Source: an uncultured Bacilli bacterium (lineage in GTDB: Bacteria > Bacillota_I > Bacilli_A > RF39 > UBA660). Taken from it: a DNA stretch of 47,034 nt. The position numbers and the translations under genes were made by a program. The notes under the pieces are model-generated. The model had not been told where the DNA came from and made no database searches. It worked only from the letters and a program-made list of their open reading frames with translations. Location: positions 1 through 47,034 of the forward strand of contig CANROY010000003.1 of the NCBI GenBank assembly GCA_947632355.1, in the 5' to 3' direction. Every line of letters starts with the position of its first letter. The stretch's first letter is position 1. Of this stretch, positions 33,179 through 41,884 are shown piece after piece.

Positions 33179-34073
33179 AATTCATAAAAAAATCCGTTTT
33201 CCTTTTGTACATAAGTTGTATTTATGTTTAGGAATTTTAATACTTTTTGGTTGGTATAAGAATGCGTTTGTACCCTTTCAAAACCATTACTATGATTTTT
33301 CGCATTTAATTTTAGTGTTCCTATATCCTTTAAGTGCTTTTTTGGTAGGTGCCTTGTTTGACTATTTATTCAAAAATAAAATGCCCTTTAATAACAAGCT
33401 GTATGGTTTACTTTTTAGTATGATTATACCGATTTCCACAAATATTTTCTTATTTTTACTTGTTTTAACATTTCTATTTTTTTTAAATACCTTATGGATT
33501 AGTAGAAAAGATTTAGATTTGCATTTGATTGTCATTGGAAAAATTTTGTTAGTAGGGCTTTTACTTTATTTTAAAAATTACCACTATACAAATTTGTTAG
33601 AGGAAAGTCATTTATTTGTTTATTCCTATTTAGATGGACTCTTTGGTCATATAGAAGGAGGATTATTTACTTCTAGTGCTTTTCTTATAATACTATCTTT
33701 TGTCTTCTTTACTTTTGATTACTACTACAAAAAAGAAATTCCTTTCTATAGTTACGGAATGTATCTTCTTACATTAGTTGTGTTTTCCATCTATAAAAGC
33801 GATATGAATTTTTTACTGACCCATTTATTTTCAAGTGATATCTTATTTTTACTTGTTTTCTTGGCACCCTTATCCTCTTTTTCTCCTTATTCAAGAAAAA
33901 GAACGACGATGTATAGTTTACTATTAGGTCTTTTAATACTTCCTTTTAGTCTTCTTAGCAATTTCTATGAAGGGGCTTATTTTGCTTTAATTGTCGTGAA
34001 TTTCCTACTGATTGCTTTAAATACAGTTCAATTGTATAGAATGCGTCATAAAAAACTAAATTTGGACTTGTAA
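33171..34073 (+). CDS. RnfD/NqrB-like membrane protein
   Basis: 300 residues with eight to ten membrane segments. YSYLDGLFGHIEGGLFTSSA and FLAPLSSFSPYSRKRTTMYS ... FYEGAYFALIVVN line up with RnfD/NqrB, but the usual covalent-FMN threonine context is not clear. Together with the RnfC-like gene it forms a minimal two-gene unit; RnfA, B, E and G homologues are not in the window. Function in ion-coupled electron transfer is inferred and uncertain. Confidence 0.6.
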   Translation: MNRIHKKIRFPFVHKLYLCLGILILFGWYKNAFVPFQNHYYDFSHLILVFLYPLSAFLVGALFDYLFKNKMPFNNKLYGLLFSMIIPISTNIFLFLLVLTFLFFLNTLWISRKDLDLHLIVIGKILLVGLLLYFKNYHYTNLLEESHLFVYSYLDGLFGHIEGGLFTSSAFLIILSFVFFTFDYYYKKEIPFYSYGMYLLTLVVFSIYKSDMNFLLTHLFSSDILFLLVFLAPLSSFSPYSRKRTTMYSLLLGLLILPFSLLSNFYEGAYFALIVVNFLLIALNTVQLYRMRHKKLNLDL

Positions 34074-34126
34074 AAGTCTTTTTTTTATGTTAATGTAATA
34101 ATTGCTCACTTCCTAAAAGGAGAAAC

Positions 34127-35194
34127 ATGAAAAAAATAATTATAAGTTTAGTAATAGGAAGTTTTTTACTAAGTATCCATCCTGTTCAAGCAAAAAAATT
34201 TATAGAAAATGGTCTTTTTACCGAATATCAATATTATATGTATGAAAAAACCAATCCATCTAATTTTGCTAGCATGCGAGTTATAAAGATTTTTGATTCT
34301 GAAAATAAAGTTTATTATAATATTTCCCCAAAAACAAGTTTTTATTTTAGTAGGGATTATGAAGAAGAAGATTTAAATATAACGGAACAGCAATTAAAAA
34401 ATATATCCAAAATTCTATATTATGGATATGGATACAACAAGCAAAATACAGATGAATTCTATGCTGCAACCCAATATTTGGTTTTTAAGACTTTTGAAAT
34501 GTATACTGTTTATATTAAAAAAGGTATCAATGAACCAATTTTAATGTTTGAAGAAGAAATCAAGCAAATTGAAGCAAATATGGAAAATAAAGAATTTACC
34601 TTTGAAAATCAAACTACGCACGAAAAAACGTTAGAAATAGAAGATGATTACATTCAAAATCATTTTACCGTCCAAGGTGAACATATCAAAGTAGAAGAGT
34701 TAGAAAGTAAACTAAAACTTACTTTGGATGGCAAAGTAGAGGATTATCAAGTAGAGTTTATACCAAAAAAAACTTGCTCCAACTTAAAAATGTGGGTAAA
34801 TGATAAAACACATTTGTTCCATTTAGATGAAGTTTGTGAAACAACTTACAGTAGAACGATTCACTATGAAGAACCAATTGTTGAAAAAGAACCTACTATA
34901 GAATCAAAAGATCCGGAAAAAACGGAAGAAGAAAACAAGAACCCTAATCAAGAAGAAGAAAAGAAAGAACCTACAACAGAACCAAAAGAGCCGGAAAAAG
35001 TAGAAGAGGAAAACAAGACACCTGATAAAGAAGAGGAAAATACTTCTAAAAAAGAGAATGTTAAAGAAAACCAACCAGTCGAAAAGCAACAAGAAGAAGT
35101 TTTCGTCGAAGTACCGAGTACAGGAAAGCAAAGTATGATGTTTTTCCTTGTATTTGGCTTATTAGGAAATTGTTATTATGTTTTTAAGAAATAG
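34127..35194 (+). CDS. cell-wall-anchored surface protein, thioester-domain-like, with PSTG sorting signal
   Basis: 355 residues. Signal peptide (residues 1-22, ends PVQAK). Residues ~25-150 resemble a thioester domain (KILYYGYGYNKQNTDEFYAA, then TQYLVFK) but the cysteine needed for the Cys-Gln bond is not seen at the N-terminal site. Then a small beta domain, a ~75-residue low-complexity Glu/Lys/Pro stalk with two imperfect repeats (EPTIESKDPEKTEEENK, EPTTEPKEPEKVEEENK) and a sorting signal: VPSTGK, hydrophobic segment, FKK tail. The sortase is not in the window. Overlaps the next gene by 17 bp. Confidence 0.75.
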   Translation: MKKIIISLVIGSFLLSIHPVQAKKFIENGLFTEYQYYMYEKTNPSNFASMRVIKIFDSENKVYYNISPKTSFYFSRDYEEEDLNITEQQLKNISKILYYGYGYNKQNTDEFYAATQYLVFKTFEMYTVYIKKGINEPILMFEEEIKQIEANMENKEFTFENQTTHEKTLEIEDDYIQNHFTVQGEHIKVEELESKLKLTLDGKVEDYQVEFIPKKTCSNLKMWVNDKTHLFHLDEVCETTYSRTIHYEEPIVEKEPTIESKDPEKTEEENKNPNQEEEKKEPTTEPKEPEKVEEENKTPDKEEENTSKKENVKENQPVEKQQEEVFVEVPSTGKQSMMFFLVFGLLGNCYYVFKK

Positions 35195-35510
35195 TTTCTA
35201 TCTCTTTTTGATTCCCTTATGGATTTTTCTTTATCAAAGTCATTCCTATAAAGCACAGGATACACCAAAAATAGAAATAAAGGAACAAAGTATACATCCT
35301 TTGCAATTACAAACATTAAAACGGTTTGATACCTTTTCGATTCAAAAAGAAGATGGGAAATATTTTTATAAAGTACTAGAAAAGTATTATGTGCACTCTA
35401 CATCTGATATAAAAGTAGAAGAACCAAAAGTTTATTTTACAACGACAATTTCTTCCAATTTACAATTGGTAGTCATTGCTATAAATACAGGAAAATTAGT
35501 AAAAAATTAG
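35178..35510 (+). CDS. small secreted or membrane-anchored hypothetical protein
   Basis: 110 residues. An N-terminal hydrophobic segment (SFYLFLIPLWIFLYQ) is followed by a ~90-residue outer part with no known motif. It starts inside the end of the surface-protein gene and ends at the terminator at 35512, so the two form one unit; it may be exported together with that protein. Unknown family. Confidence 0.6.
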   Translation: MFLRNSFYLFLIPLWIFLYQSHSYKAQDTPKIEIKEQSIHPLQLQTLKRFDTFSIQKEDGKYFYKVLEKYYVHSTSDIKVEEPKVYFTTTISSNLQLVVIAINTGKLVKN

Positions 35511-35511
35511 T

Positions 35512-35548
35512 AAAAAATGCAATTTTTTTAAAAAAATTGCATTTTTTT
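35512..35548 (+). terminator. very strong intrinsic terminator
   Basis: Perfect 18-bp inverted repeat, AAAAAATGCAATTTTTTT and its complement, ending in a T-run; it isolates the surface-protein unit from dnaG. Confidence 0.85.
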
Positions 35549-35609
35549 GCAAGAAAAAAAAGGAAATGAGGGGGTAAGGGGTAATATATATAAATAGGAG
35601 GTTCTTTTT

Positions 35610-37349
35610 ATGGCCTTTATTGAACAAGAGGAAATTAATCGAATAAGAAACAGTGCAAATATCGTTGATATTATCTCATCTTATGTTCCTTTAACGCAAA
35701 GAGGAAAGAATTATTTTGGTGTTTGTCCTTTTCATGAAGACCATTCACCAAGTATGAGTGTTTCTGAAGAAAAACAAATTTATAAATGTTTTTCTTGTGG
35801 AGCAACCGGAAATGTCTTTACATTTGTCGAGAACTTCTTAAATCTTACCTTTGCAGAAGCTGTTTCCTTAATTGCAAGTAAAGTGGGAATTTCCTTATCT
35901 ATGGAAATCAAAAGCAAGAAGGAAACAAAATTTAAAGAGGAATATGAAGTCATGGATTTTGCTTTAAAGTTCTATCAAAATAATTTAAATACGGAAAATG
36001 GAACAAAAGCCATCGACTATTTAAAGAAACGGGGATTATTAGAAGAAACGATAAAAGATTTTTCTATTGGTTTAGCCTTTGACCAAAATATGCTCTCGAA
36101 TGTTCTTTTAAAAAAAGGGTATTCAGAAAAATTACTTGAAAGTGTGGGCTTAGTCAGTAGAAAAGATGACCAAGTCTATGACTTATTTCAAAATCGTATT
36201 CTATTTCCTATTCATAATTTAGATGGACAAGTTGTTGGTTTTACGGCTAGGTGCTATTTAACAGAGGTAACACCAAAGTATATCAATACGAAAGAAACCG
36301 TTATCTTTAAAAAAGGAAACATTTTGTTTAATTATCATCGAGCAAAAGATGCGATTCGCCTTTTTAAAGAAGTCATTGTCGTAGAAGGAAATATGGATGC
36401 CATTCGTCTTTATTCCATTGGAATTAAAAATGTCGTTGCTTTGATGGGAACCTCTTTAACAAAAGAGCAAATCGAGATTTTTAAAAAATTAAGATGTAAA
36501 GTCATTTTAATGCTTGATAATGATGATGCGGGAGAAACAGCAACATTAAGTGTAGGAAATAGTTTTGAAGAAAACCATATTCCATTTGAAGTTGTTCGTT
36601 TAAGTGGAGAAAAGGATCCTGATTCCTATGTAGTCAAAAACGGAAAAGAGAAGATGGAAAGTGCGATTCAAAATCCTTTATCCTTTGTTGATTTTAAATT
36701 AAACTATTTTAAAAAGAATAAAAATTTGAATGATGCAGCGGATTTAGCAGAGTATATAAAAGCCGTTTTAGATGGCTTGAAAAACACCAATGATGCGATT
36801 TTAAAAGAAGTGACTTTACAAAAATTAAGTAAGGACTATAATATAAGTTATGCCGTTTTAAAAGAACAACTAGGAATTACAGAAAATGAGGAAAAAAAGA
36901 AGGAAGTACCTATAAAACAAAAGGTAGTAAAACAAAGTAGTTATGATAAAATCTGTTCTAAAATTTTGTACTATATGATGAATGATGCAAAATATATTCG
37001 TCTTTATAAAGCAAAATTAGGGATGTTTCCAACGAAAGAACATCGCCAAATAGCAAATGAGATTGTCTACTACTTAGAAAAGAATAAATCGATTACTCTA
37101 CCAGATTTTATTAGTTATGCCGAAAATAGTAATTTAAAAGAGAAAATAATGGCTATAATAGAAAATGAGAAAGAATTGGATTTAGAAGAAGAAGGAATGC
37201 TTGAGTTACTAGATATTATGAAAAAAAGAATTAAAAAGGAAGAAATTAATAAACTAAAAGCCGAAATTAAAGAAGAATATGATATCAATAAAAAAATGGC
37301 TTTAGTCGAAAAAATGACAGAACTCAAAAAAGAAAATGAAATGGAATAA
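35610..37349 (+). CDS. dnaG: DNA primase
   Basis: 579 residues. Synthesises RNA primers at the replication fork. N-terminal zinc finger (CPFHEDHSPSMSV ... CFSCGATGN), TOPRIM domain (VIVVEGNMDAIRL, ILMLDNDDAGE) and a helical C-terminal part that would contact the replicative helicase. AGGAGG site. First of dnaG-rpoD-trmK, the old macromolecular-synthesis operon order of Firmicutes. Confidence 0.97.
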   Translation: MAFIEQEEINRIRNSANIVDIISSYVPLTQRGKNYFGVCPFHEDHSPSMSVSEEKQIYKCFSCGATGNVFTFVENFLNLTFAEAVSLIASKVGISLSMEIKSKKETKFKEEYEVMDFALKFYQNNLNTENGTKAIDYLKKRGLLEETIKDFSIGLAFDQNMLSNVLLKKGYSEKLLESVGLVSRKDDQVYDLFQNRILFPIHNLDGQVVGFTARCYLTEVTPKYINTKETVIFKKGNILFNYHRAKDAIRLFKEVIVVEGNMDAIRLYSIGIKNVVALMGTSLTKEQIEIFKKLRCKVILMLDNDDAGETATLSVGNSFEENHIPFEVVRLSGEKDPDSYVVKNGKEKMESAIQNPLSFVDFKLNYFKKNKNLNDAADLAEYIKAVLDGLKNTNDAILKEVTLQKLSKDYNISYAVLKEQLGITENEEKKKEVPIKQKVVKQSSYDKICSKILYYMMNDAKYIRLYKAKLGMFPTKEHRQIANEIVYYLEKNKSITLPDFISYAENSNLKEKIMAIIENEKELDLEEEGMLELLDIMKKRIKKEEINKLKAEIKEEYDINKKMALVEKMTELKKENEME

Positions 37350-37368
37350 ATAAAAGGATGTGGAAAAA

Positions 37369-38463
37369 ATGAAAGAAATTAAAACGTTTGAAGAAAGAAA
37401 AGAAGAACTAATTAAATTAGGAAAAGAAAAAGGGGTTATTACGTATGAGCAACTTGCGGAAAGCCTAAAAGGGTTAGAAGTCGATAATGATTCTTTAGAT
37501 GAGTTATACAGTGTACTTGTCGAAAACAATATTGAAGTCGTTGGAGAAGATGATGAAGCAGGTGAGGGTGGAAAATCATTAGAAAAAGATGAACCCATTA
37601 TTTTAGATGATGCCGAAATTACCAAGGACGTTAATATTAACGACCCAGTTCGTATGTATTTAAAAGAAATTGGTCGTATCAGTTTGCTTTCTCCTGAAGA
37701 AGAACTTGAGTTATCCAAAAAAGCTGCAACAGGAGATGAAATGGCCAAAAATATTTTAGCAGAATCTAACTTGCGTTTAGTCGTTAGTATTGCCAAACGT
37801 TATGTAGGAAGAGGATTATTATTCTTAGATTTGATTCAAGAAGGTAATATTGGTCTTATGAAAGCCGTTGATAAATTTGATTATGATAAAGGATTTAAAT
37901 TTTCAACCTATGCAACTTGGTGGATTCGTCAAGCCATCACGCGTGCTTTAGCAGACCAAGCAAGAACGATACGTGTTCCGGTTCATATGGTAGAAACGAT
38001 TAATAAAATGGCTCGTATTCAAAGACAATTAACCCTAGAATTAAATCGTGAACCTAGTGAAGAAGAAGTAGCGAAAAAGATGGGTATTTCCGTTGAAAAA
38101 GTACGTGAAGTTATTAAGATTAGTCAAGACCCAGTGTCTTTAGAAACACCAATTGGAGAAGAGGAGGATTCTCATTTAGGAGATTTCGTTCCGGATGCTA
38201 GTTCTATGACACCTGAAGAGTATGCAACCAATGAAATCTTAAAAGAAGAAATCAAATCCGTTTTAGAAACTTTACAAGAAAGAGAACAAGAAGTTCTAGA
38301 ATTACGTTTTGGTTTAGTAGATGGGACAAGCCATACTTTAGAAGAAGTTGGTAAAAAATTTAATGTTACCCGTGAAAGAATTCGTCAAATAGAAGCCAAA
38401 GCCTTACGTAAACTAAGACATCCTTCTCGTGCTAAAAAATTAAAGGATTTCTTATCTGATTAA
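37369..38463 (+). CDS. rpoD: primary sigma factor RpoD (SigA)
   Basis: 364 residues. Region 1.1 is present at the start (YEQLAESLKGLEVDNDSLDE); region 1.2/2.1 (DPVRMYLKEIGRISLLS), 2.4 (FSTYATWWIRQAITRALADQ), region 3 and 4.2 (EEVGKKFNVTRERIRQIEAK, then ALRKLRHPSR) are all intact. ATG 37369 is preferred to GTG 37360 because AAAGGA is at 37353-37358. It recognises the TTGACA/TATAAT boxes seen throughout. The stop codon overlaps the trmK start by one base. Confidence 0.97.
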   Translation: MKEIKTFEERKEELIKLGKEKGVITYEQLAESLKGLEVDNDSLDELYSVLVENNIEVVGEDDEAGEGGKSLEKDEPIILDDAEITKDVNINDPVRMYLKEIGRISLLSPEEELELSKKAATGDEMAKNILAESNLRLVVSIAKRYVGRGLLFLDLIQEGNIGLMKAVDKFDYDKGFKFSTYATWWIRQAITRALADQARTIRVPVHMVETINKMARIQRQLTLELNREPSEEEVAKKMGISVEKVREVIKISQDPVSLETPIGEEEDSHLGDFVPDASSMTPEEYATNEILKEEIKSVLETLQEREQEVLELRFGLVDGTSHTLEEVGKKFNVTRERIRQIEAKALRKLRHPSRAKKLKDFLSD

Positions 38464-39098
38464 TGAAACAAGAACGTCTTAAAGCGGTTGCACAGTATAT
38501 CGAAAAAGAAGACCGAGTAGCAGATATTGGTTGTGATCATGCGTACTTAAGTATTTATTTGGTAAAGATGCAAATTTGTAAATCGGTGGTTGCATCCGAT
38601 ATTCATCCAAATGCGTTAGAAATTGCTAAAAAAAATATAGAAAAAGTAGGTCTTGCTATTCCGACCCTTTTATCGGATGGTGTAGAAAACCTAGATCAAA
38701 CCAAGTTAAATACGTTAATACTGTCAGGTATGGGCACCTCTACGATTCTTCATATTTTAAAGAATGTAGATAAAAACTATATCAAAAAATTGGTTTTACA
38801 ATCCAATAATGACTTGCCTTTATTAAGAAAAGAATGTCAAAAAATGGGCTATTCTTTAGAAGAAGAACAAGTTGTTTTTGAAAAAGGGCATTACTATGTT
38901 ATTGGAAAATATACGCTTAAGAAAAAAAGATTAAACATACGAGAAATCCACTTTGGTCTTTACAAAAAGGAAAATAACGCCTATTATGGAGAATTAAAAA
39001 AAGAATATCAAACGATTTTAAAAAAAGTACGTAGGAAACATATCCTAAAAAGATTAAAAATTCGTTGGAAACTTTATTTACTTAAAAAGTATTTATAA
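38463..39098 (+). CDS. trmK: tRNA (adenine(22)-N1)-methyltransferase TrmK
   Basis: 211 residues. SAM-dependent methylation of A22 in tRNA. Rossmann motif VADIGCDHAYLSIYLV, then SVVASDIHPNALEIAKKNI, LILSGMGTSTIL and LQSNNDLPLLRK. A charged C-terminal coiled-coil. Directly after rpoD as in Bacillus (yqfN). Confidence 0.93.
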   Translation: MKQERLKAVAQYIEKEDRVADIGCDHAYLSIYLVKMQICKSVVASDIHPNALEIAKKNIEKVGLAIPTLLSDGVENLDQTKLNTLILSGMGTSTILHILKNVDKNYIKKLVLQSNNDLPLLRKECQKMGYSLEEEQVVFEKGHYYVIGKYTLKKKRLNIREIHFGLYKKENNAYYGELKKEYQTILKKVRRKHILKRLKIRWKLYLLKKYL

Positions 39099-39380
39099 AA
39101 AGAAAGTAGGGGAGTTTTTCTCTATTTTTTTTGTTTGTGGGAAAGAAGTATTTGTATTTTTGGTTGTCGGATTATTATTTACACTTTTGTTATTTGAATC
39201 TTTACTTGAACTACTCGTAAGTGTTTTTAGAGTACTCATAATCGTTCTAGCATTTTGTATCATAGGTTTTGCTCTTTGGTAAAGAGGGATCATTTGATTG
39301 GCAATTTGCAAAGTTTTTGAAATTCCCCCAATGATTTTAGTAAAAGAAAGTCCTCTCGTTAAGAGTCCTGTATTAAACAT
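39093..39380 (-). CDS. YqfQ/VrrA-like small protein
   Basis: 95 residues. Middle part LQIANQMIPLYQRAKPMIQNAR resembles the YqfQ (VrrA) family, whose gene lies near sigA-trmK in Bacillus. The tail is rich in Ser, Asn, Thr and Lys. Good AGGTGG site before ATG 39380. Converges with trmK and overlaps it by 6 bp. Role unknown (spore-coat-associated in Bacillus). Confidence 0.6.
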   Translation of the reverse strand: MFNTGLLTRGLSFTKIIGGISKTLQIANQMIPLYQRAKPMIQNARTIMSTLKTLTSSSSKDSNNKSVNNNPTTKNTNTSFPQTKKIEKNSPTFFL

Positions 39381-39497
39381 ATGACCACCTTTATCCTATT
39401 TTATGAAAAATCCTAGTATAAGTTGCACATTTTCCTAGGCAAAAGTTCTATTTCGTGTTATAATTTAAAATAGTAAGAATAATAAAGGAGGAAAAAA

Positions 39498-41075
39498 ATG
39501 TCAACGGATAAGAAACAAACAAATGCTTTTTTAATTCCTCTTTTGGTTATGAAAGATATCTTTTATTATTGCTTTAAAGGAATAAAATTTTTATTTATTG
39601 ATTTATTTGCTTCTTTATTTAATCGTACGAGTGAACAAGTTGATCGTGCTTATCAAAGCACCAAGGGGTTAATAAACACAGAAAATAAAAAACGTTTAGA
39701 ACAATTAGAAAAACAAAAAGAAAGACATGCAAAATGGCAAGAATTCTATAATAATTTATGGTTTGTTAAAAAACAAAATAAAAAATATGAACAAATGCGA
39801 GAAGCATTAGTTGTTGATTTACAAAATGAGGGTAGTGTAAGAAGTGAAACTCCCAAGGTCTTTCAATATTTAGCAAGAAACAAAAATGGCAAAATTGAAA
39901 GAGGAACTATTAATGGATATTCTAAATTAGATGTTAATACTTTTTTGCTACAAGAAGAATACATTGTCTACGATATTAAAAACAATAAAACGATAGATTT
40001 TTTATATGGGGATACAAGTATTTTTGCTATTAAAATGTCTACCAAAGATTTGCTTTTTTGGTTAACACAATTATCAACTTATATTAAAAGTGGATTAACT
40101 TTAACAGATTCTGTTAAAATCTTAAACAATCAAATGCAAAAGAAAAAGAAATATAAAAAATATTTCCAATCTATTGTTTATGAACTTACAATGGGGGAAT
40201 CTTTTTCGAAAGCCTTAGAAAAACAAGGAACCTTATTTCCTGCCCTTTTAATTAATATGATACGTGCTGCAGAAGCAACTGGAGAGTTAGAAAATACTTT
40301 AACTGATATGGCCAATTACTATACCGATTTAGATAAAACAAGAAGAGAAATGATTAGTGCACTCACTTATCCTGCCATTATTATGGTTTTTGCTCTAGCC
40401 GTTATTACTTTTATATTGCTATATGTAATACCTAATTTTGTTCAAATTTATGAAGATTCCAATGCTCCTATAAATGGATTAACTTTATTTATTATTAATT
40501 TAAGTGTGTATTTAAAAGAAAATGCTTTATATTTACTTTTAATTCTTATAATCATTTTTCTTGTTCTATACTTTTGTTACAAAAACATTAAAGCATTTCG
40601 TAAAAATGTTCAATATGCTCTTATGCATGTTCCTGTTATAGGAAAGATTATGATTTATAATGAATTAACGATCTTTACAAAAACCTTTTCTTCACTTTTA
40701 TCTAATAACGTTTTTATTACAGATAGTATGTCAATATTAAGTCGTATTACGAATAATGAGATTTACAAAGAAATTATGAATAATACAATTGATAATATTG
40801 TAAAAGGTGATAAAATCTCAAGTTCGTTTAAAGACCAATGGGCTGTACCTGATGTTGCTTATTATATGATTGTTACTGGTGAATCAACAGGTAAACTTGC
40901 CGAAATGATGGAAAAAGTAAGTAACTATTATTCAGAAATGCACCACAATTTAGTAAATAATTTAAAATCTTTTATTGAACCTATTTTAATTGTCTTTTTA
41001 GCAGTAGTGGTTGGTGTTATCATTTTAGCTGTTCTTGTACCAATGTTTGGTTTAATGAACTCTATACAAATGTAA
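39498..41075 (+). CDS. type II secretion/type IV pilus inner-membrane platform protein (GspF/PilC)
   Basis: 525 residues. Two T2SSF domains (about 175-300 with FSKALEKQGTLFPALLINMI, and 380-510 with FTKTFSSLLSNNVFITDSMS, then TGESTGKLAEMM), each followed by membrane segments. An N-terminal extension of ~110 residues is extra to most PilC proteins and contains a hydrophobic stretch. It is the platform of a pilus or pseudopilus machine together with the peptidase and ATPase that follow. Confidence 0.9.
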   Translation: MSTDKKQTNAFLIPLLVMKDIFYYCFKGIKFLFIDLFASLFNRTSEQVDRAYQSTKGLINTENKKRLEQLEKQKERHAKWQEFYNNLWFVKKQNKKYEQMREALVVDLQNEGSVRSETPKVFQYLARNKNGKIERGTINGYSKLDVNTFLLQEEYIVYDIKNNKTIDFLYGDTSIFAIKMSTKDLLFWLTQLSTYIKSGLTLTDSVKILNNQMQKKKKYKKYFQSIVYELTMGESFSKALEKQGTLFPALLINMIRAAEATGELENTLTDMANYYTDLDKTRREMISALTYPAIIMVFALAVITFILLYVIPNFVQIYEDSNAPINGLTLFIINLSVYLKENALYLLLILIIIFLVLYFCYKNIKAFRKNVQYALMHVPVIGKIMIYNELTIFTKTFSSLLSNNVFITDSMSILSRITNNEIYKEIMNNTIDNIVKGDKISSSFKDQWAVPDVAYYMIVTGESTGKLAEMMEKVSNYYSEMHHNLVNNLKSFIEPILIVFLAVVVGVIILAVLVPMFGLMNSIQM

Positions 41076-41096
41076 AAGGGGAAGAGGCGATTATTT

Positions 41097-41852
41097 ATGT
41101 TTCTTTTGATTTTTATCTTTCTGTTTGGTTGTGTAATGGGTTCATTTTATTATGTAGTAGGAACAAGACTTCCGAATCATGAATCTTTACTAAAACCAAG
41201 AAGTCATTGTACTAATTGCAATCATATATTAAAATGGTATGAATTAATACCTATTTTTTCCTTTTTATTTTTAAGAGGAAAATGTTTGCATTGTAAAAAG
41301 AAAATATCTAAAGAATATTTGATTTATGAAGTACTGACGGGAACTTTATTTCTGTTAAGTTTTCTAAAATATGGTTTTTCTTATGAATTCTATGTCTCTT
41401 TAATTTTGGCTTCTTTAGTTGTTTTGATTTTTATCACGGATTTTAAATACATGATTATCTTAGATTCACCTCTTATTATAAGTGCTATTCTTTTATTTGG
41501 TTTACGTTTTTATTATTTTGGTATAGTAAATGCTTTACTAAATACTTTATATGGTTTTATTACTTTTCTAGTAATGCTATTTATCGGCTATATCGGTACG
41601 GCTTTATTTAAAAGAGAAGCCCTAGGGGGAGGGGACATTAAATTTTCCTTTATTTTGGGTATGGCCTTAGGTTTTAAATATGCCTTAATGGCTTTGGTAT
41701 TTTCAACCTTCTTAGCTCTTCCTTATGCTGTTGGCTCACTATTACTTAAAAAAGACAATGAAGTTCCTTTTGGCCCTTTCCTAGTCAGTAGTGCTTTTAT
41801 TATTTATTTCTTCTTAGAAAAATTTAAATTTGTTTTATATCTGTTCTATTAA
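41097..41852 (+). CDS. prepilin peptidase (A24)
   Basis: 251 residues, about eight membrane segments. The N-terminal cytoplasmic loop has the four-cysteine zinc site (CTNCNHILKWYELIPIFSFL ... GKCLHCKKKIS). The two catalytic aspartates are in FITDFKYMIILD and LGGGDIKFSF. Cleaves and methylates prepilins. It follows the GspF gene by 21 bp. Confidence 0.92.
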   Translation: MFLLIFIFLFGCVMGSFYYVVGTRLPNHESLLKPRSHCTNCNHILKWYELIPIFSFLFLRGKCLHCKKKISKEYLIYEVLTGTLFLLSFLKYGFSYEFYVSLILASLVVLIFITDFKYMIILDSPLIISAILLFGLRFYYFGIVNALLNTLYGFITFLVMLFIGYIGTALFKREALGGGDIKFSFILGMALGFKYALMALVFSTFLALPYAVGSLLLKKDNEVPFGPFLVSSAFIIYFFLEKFKFVLYLFY

Positions 41853-41857
41853 AAAAT

Positions 41858-41884
41858 AAAAAAACTTTTAAAATAAGTTTTTTT
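41858..41884. terminator. bidirectional terminator
   Basis: AAAAAAACTT / AAGTTTTTTT stem with a 7-nt loop between the convergent peptidase and ATPase genes. Confidence 0.75.
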
